Assembly (NCBI GenBank): GCA_016297675.1
Contig: JAEDGE010000042.1
Coordinates: forward strand, 1-14,656
Source of the DNA: Oscillospiraceae bacterium
GTDB taxonomy: Bacteria > Bacillota > Clostridia > Oscillospirales > Ruminococcaceae
Direction of reading: 5' to 3'
Length of the DNA stretch: 14,656 nucleotides
Shown: one piece after another, positions 11,896-14,656 of the stretch
Position numbering within the stretch: the first letter of the stretch is position 1
How the letters are laid out: every line of letters starts with the position of its first letter
Position numbers and translations under genes: made by a program
Notes under the pieces: generated by a model
Seen by the model: the letters and a program-made list of their open reading frames with translations, nothing else
Told to the model about the DNA's origin: nothing
Database searches by the model: none

Positions 11896-13278
11896 ATGAT
11901 ACACAAATATAAATTATGCGGCTATAATGTCGTACTGGATGTCAACAGTGGCGGCGTGCATGTTGTAGATGATTTGACCTATGATATGCTGGACAATGTT
12001 GCTCCGCCATTTGCGGAGGTCTGTCCGCCGGAAGTCATTGAGAAGCTGTCTGCTTTTTATCAGGAGGCAGAGATTCTCTCTTGTTATGATGAAGTGTTGG
12101 AAGCCTATCGAGAGGGAATTCTTTTTTCAGAAGATGACTATGAACAGTATGCAAATATTTCCGTGGCGTCTCCAATCAAGGCAATGTGCCTGCATATTGC
12201 CCATGACTGCAATTTACGCTGTGCATACTGCTTTGCTTCTACCGGTGATTTTGGAGAGGGCAGAAAGCTGATGCCCTTGGAAACCGGTAAACAGGCAATT
12301 GATTTTCTGCTGACGCATTCTGCCAACCGGAAGAATTTGGAACTCGACTTTTTCGGTGGAGAACCGCTGATGAATTTTGACGTGGTGAAGCAGGTCGTTG
12401 CTTACGCCAGAAGCAAGGAAAAAGAATACGGAAAACATTTCCGGTTTACGATTACCACAAATGGCATGCTGCTGGATGATGACAAAATTGATTTTATCAA
12501 TCGAGAAATGTCCAATGTGGTTCTTTCCATTGATGGCAGAAAAGACGTTAATGACCGGATGCGGAAGCGGGTAGATGGGAAAGGCAGCTATGATAAAATC
12601 CTGCCGAAGTATCAGCGTCTGGTTGCCCAACGTGGAGATAAGGAATATTATGTGCGTGGTACCTATACCAAGTATAATCTGGATTTCTCCAACGATGTAT
12701 TTAGTCTTTTGGAAGATGGATTTGACCAGATTTCTGTGGAACCAGTGATGGCAGATGCAAATGAACCCTATGCAATTACAGAGGCAGATCTGCCGGTAAT
12801 TTTTAAGGAATATGAAGTGCTGATGCAGAAGATTCTGGACTACGAGAAGACCGGCAAAAAGTTCAACTTTTTCCATTTTATGCTGGATCTGGATCAGGGA
12901 CCGTGTGTGATTAAGCGGCTGCGTGGCTGCGGTTGTGGCAATGAGTACGTTGCGATTACGCCGGACGGTGATATTTATCCGTGTCACCAGTTTGTAGGCA
13001 TGGAAGAGTGGAAGATGGGAAATCTGGAAGAAGGAACATTTGATCAGGAAAAGAAAGCCGACTTTGCGAAAGCCCATATCTACACCAAGCCGGATTGTCG
13101 GGAATGCTGGGCAAGATTTTATTGCAGCGGAGGTTGTAATGCGAATAATTATCAGTATGCTGGTGATATCCGCAAGGCACATCAGCTTTCCTGTGAGATT
13201 GAAAAGAAGCGTCTGGAATGTGCAATTGTGCTGAAAGCCATTCGGATGGAACAGGCAGAACGGGCAGCAATGGAATAA
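11896..13278 (+). CDS. scfB: SCIFF maturase, radical SAM/SPASM thioether-forming peptide modifier
   Basis: Cytoplasmic iron-sulfur enzyme that uses S-adenosylmethionine to form thioether cross-links in the SCIFF peptide. The 460-residue protein has an N-terminal RiPP-recognition-like region (about 1-85) for leader binding, the radical SAM motif CNLRCAYC (Cys105, 109, 112), the SAM-binding GGEP (154-157), and a SPASM domain for two auxiliary clusters: Cys347-x10-G358-x4-Cys363, then Cys401-x2-Cys404-x5-Cys410-x3-Cys414 and Cys433, with extra Cys337 and Cys345. Length and motifs match CteB-type maturases. ATG 11896 is chosen because homologues begin near MIHKYKLCGYNVVLD and an upstream extension would run back into the intergenic hairpin. 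Its ribosome binding site (AGAAAGAG) is weak, consistent with low enzyme yield relative to precursor. Confidence 0.97.
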   Translation: MIHKYKLCGYNVVLDVNSGGVHVVDDLTYDMLDNVAPPFAEVCPPEVIEKLSAFYQEAEILSCYDEVLEAYREGILFSEDDYEQYANISVASPIKAMCLHIAHDCNLRCAYCFASTGDFGEGRKLMPLETGKQAIDFLLTHSANRKNLELDFFGGEPLMNFDVVKQVVAYARSKEKEYGKHFRFTITTNGMLLDDDKIDFINREMSNVVLSIDGRKDVNDRMRKRVDGKGSYDKILPKYQRLVAQRGDKEYYVRGTYTKYNLDFSNDVFSLLEDGFDQISVEPVMADANEPYAITEADLPVIFKEYEVLMQKILDYEKTGKKFNFFHFMLDLDQGPCVIKRLRGCGCGNEYVAITPDGDIYPCHQFVGMEEWKMGNLEEGTFDQEKKADFAKAHIYTKPDCRECWARFYCSGGCNANNYQYAGDIRKAHQLSCEIEKKRLECAIVLKAIRMEQAERAAME

Positions 13279-13296
13279 TCGTATTTTTTGGAATGG

Positions 13297-13323
13297 AAGA
13301 GCAGTCGAAAGGCTGCTCTTTTT
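13297..13323 (+). terminator. Intrinsic terminator after scfB
   Basis: A 10-bp stem (13297-13306 with 13311-13320, one T-G wobble) with a GAAA tetraloop and TTTTT at 13319-13323. Confidence 0.9.
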
Positions 13324-13380
13324 GTGTATATTGTATATTTTTTATAAAAACAGAATCGAAAAAAATAGATATTATTACAA

Positions 13381-13409
13381 TTGACAGAGGAAGAAAATGG
13401 TGCTATAAT
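13381..13409 (+). promoter_or_regulatory. Consensus promoter of the tandem dockerin genes
   Basis: Exact TTGACA (13381-13386), 17 bases, exact TATAAT (13404-13409). The 5' UTR of about 105 nt is AT-rich and shows no strong hairpin. Confidence 0.9.
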
Positions 13410-13523
13410 ATTGTTATCAGAACACAAGGTATTTTTATAAAAAGAAATTGAACAAGAAATAGAAGCGTTTGTTTTAGAATGAAAAATAAGAAGTATGGTT
13501 TTATAAGAAAAAGGAGGAATTTT

Positions 13524-14582
13524 ATGAAAAAGAAAAAATGGATGCTTGCAGCGGCTCTTTCTGCTGCAATAGTCAGCAGTTCAATATTGTCAATGCCAGC
13601 AGAGGCGTTGTATCAGATTACCGCTGAAGTGCCAAACGGGTATGAGCAGTTTGAAGATGGGGGTTCTTTAGATTTTGTAAGTGAAGATGGATATTATTCG
13701 GTTTATAGGAGTCGTTCCAATCATAACCGTGTTCTGGTATTGACAGATTATCGATGCAATATCGTAGAATTGGAAGTCCCGACAACGCCGGAAAACATGG
13801 TTTCAAAATACGAGGAAATCAAAGAAAAGTATGCTGATTTGGTGGGTACGTTTGACCAATATATGCAGAATGAAGATACCTATTATGGCGTTGTGCGAGT
13901 TGTCATGTTTGATACTTTAGATGAAGAGGGAAATCTGATCAAAGATCCGTCTGTAATTACAAGCAAGCGGGGCGAGATACAGAAACTGTGTCAGGAATTA
14001 CAGGAAGCTGGTGCGGTAACTTCTGCTTCTTATATGCCTTATAATGCTGTATTAAACCTTGGTGATTATCAGGATTTTTTATATTTGAAACAAGTTTCAC
14101 AAGCAGAAGAAGATCTCACCACATTTGTTCAGCAGCAATTTGGGGAAGACAAGATCGTGAATCGGATAAATGACACGAATGAATATTATATAAAAGGATT
14201 TAAAAATGCAGATGCTCTTTTTGCAGCTTCTACTGTATTGGAGAAACAGTTTGAGGGAGCAAGAGCCGTTCCTGCTGCTATATTTTTGGCAAATGAACAA
14301 ACCTATACAACGGAAACTGTTAATCTTTTGACAGCAGCAGATGCCTGCGGTGACATTGATCAAGACGGAACTGTTTCTGTAGAAGATGCTGTTTCTGCCT
14401 TGACCTATTATGCTCAGCAGTCCGCCGGACTGGAAGCAAAGCTGACACAGGCAGCCGCTACAGAAGAATCTGCTTTCTTGGCAGCCGATGTAGACGGAGA
14501 CGGACAGGTTACCATAGAGGATGCTGTGGCAATTCTAACTTATTATGCGAAAAAGTCTGCTGGTCTGGATGCTGCGTGGTAA
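13524..14582 (+). CDS. Secreted dockerin protein with unrecognised N-terminal domain
   Basis: Predicted exported protein of 352 residues. A lysine-rich start and hydrophobic core give a clear signal peptide, with likely cleavage after MPAEA (residue 28). Residues 30-265 form a domain I do not recognise: no catalytic motif, few cysteines, alternating predicted strands and helices, possibly two similar alpha/beta halves. The C-terminus is a type I dockerin with calcium loops DIDQDGTVSVED (277-288) and DVDGDGQVTIED (322-333), each followed by an AVxxLTYYAxxSAGL helix; it closely resembles the dockerin of the LRR protein at 4510. ATG 13524 follows AAGGAGG (13511-13517), and the near-identical start of the next gene supports it over an in-frame ATG at 13479. 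A tandem paralogue follows after 24 bases, so the two are probably co-transcribed. Confidence 0.88.
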   Translation: MKKKKWMLAAALSAAIVSSSILSMPAEALYQITAEVPNGYEQFEDGGSLDFVSEDGYYSVYRSRSNHNRVLVLTDYRCNIVELEVPTTPENMVSKYEEIKEKYADLVGTFDQYMQNEDTYYGVVRVVMFDTLDEEGNLIKDPSVITSKRGEIQKLCQELQEAGAVTSASYMPYNAVLNLGDYQDFLYLKQVSQAEEDLTTFVQQQFGEDKIVNRINDTNEYYIKGFKNADALFAASTVLEKQFEGARAVPAAIFLANEQTYTTETVNLLTAADACGDIDQDGTVSVEDAVSALTYYAQQSAGLEAKLTQAAATEESAFLAADVDGDGQVTIEDAVAILTYYAKKSAGLDAAW

Positions 14583-14606
14583 GGATGAAGAAAGGAGAAA
14601 TTTTTT

Positions 14607-14656
14607 ATGAAAAAGAAAAAATGGATGCTTGCAGCGGCTCTTTCTGCTGCAATGGT
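14607..14656 (+). CDS. Start of a tandem paralogue of the preceding dockerin gene (cut by window edge)
   Basis: Only the first 16 codons and part of the next are inside the window, encoding MKKKKWMLAAALSAAM. These 50 bases match the first 50 bases of the preceding gene (13524-13573) at 49 positions, so this is a recent duplicate or a gene sharing the same signal-peptide cassette. AAAGGAG (14591-14597) lies 9 bases ahead of the ATG. Whether the mature part and the dockerin are also duplicated cannot be seen here. Confidence 0.85.
   Translation, partial: MKKKKWMLAAALSAAM

Noticed and set aside
13479..13523. 15-codon N-terminal extension of the dockerin protein
   Set aside because: The strong AAGGAGG lies inside this stretch, and the tandem paralogue shares sequence only from ATG 13524 onward.

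Overview
The window looks like chromosomal DNA of a gut or rumen Clostridia species, most likely Ruminococcus or a close relative in the Oscillospiraceae. Four things point that way: two secreted proteins end in Ruminococcus-style type I dockerins (repeated AVxxLxYYAxxSAGL), a SCIFF ranthipeptide locus is present, the electron-bifurcating pair NfnA/NfnB is present, and gene starts carry strong AGGAGG-type ribosome binding sites with near-consensus sigma-A promoters. Every recognised gene is on the + strand except one small XRE-family repressor. No transposase, tRNA, rRNA or CRISPR array was seen.

Layout. (1) 1-1791: the 3' half of leuS, then rpsU (S21) with its own consensus promoter, a ~210-nt structured 5' leader and a clean terminator. 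(2) 1818-3977: a tight operon of a YqeG-type HAD phosphatase, type II dehydroquinase (aroQ) and an M24 Xaa-Pro peptidase. (3) 3978-5946: apparent accessory DNA in a place where the peptidase and efp are often neighbours. It holds a hairpin-rich non-coding block (about 4067-4303), then a secreted leucine-rich-repeat protein with a C-terminal dockerin. (4) 5989-7311: efp and an acidic zinc-ribbon protein. (5) 7395-10315: nfnA-nfnB-yajC, an apparent operon linking NADPH/ferredoxin redox balance with the Sec accessory protein YajC. (6) 10323-10868: a divergent pair, an XRE repressor and a 70-residue protein of unknown function, with two copies of a palindromic operator between them. (7) 10939-13323: a cysteine-rich TIGR04086-like membrane protein, the 45-residue SCIFF precursor scfA, and its radical SAM/SPASM maturase scfB, with a 14-bp hairpin between the last two. 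(8) 13381-14656: a secreted dockerin protein with an unrecognised N-terminal domain, followed by the start of a near-identical tandem paralogue cut by the window edge.

How the genes work together. The SCIFF segment is a self-contained peptide-modification system: scfA encodes exactly six cysteines in 45 residues and scfB has all the cysteine motifs expected of a thioether-forming maturase. A strong promoter and ribosome binding site on scfA, the hairpin after it, and a weak ribosome binding site on scfB together suggest that precursor is made in excess over enzyme. The yajC / TIGR04086 / SCIFF neighbourhood is, to my recollection, conserved in Clostridia; here the XRE/70-residue pair interrupts it and secD/secF do not follow. 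The dockerin proteins are presumably exported and attached to a cohesin scaffold encoded elsewhere.

Least explained and most worth following: the rpsU leader with a possible SD-proximal pseudoknot, the hairpin block at 4067-4303, the operator-controlled 70-residue protein, and the tandem dockerin family.
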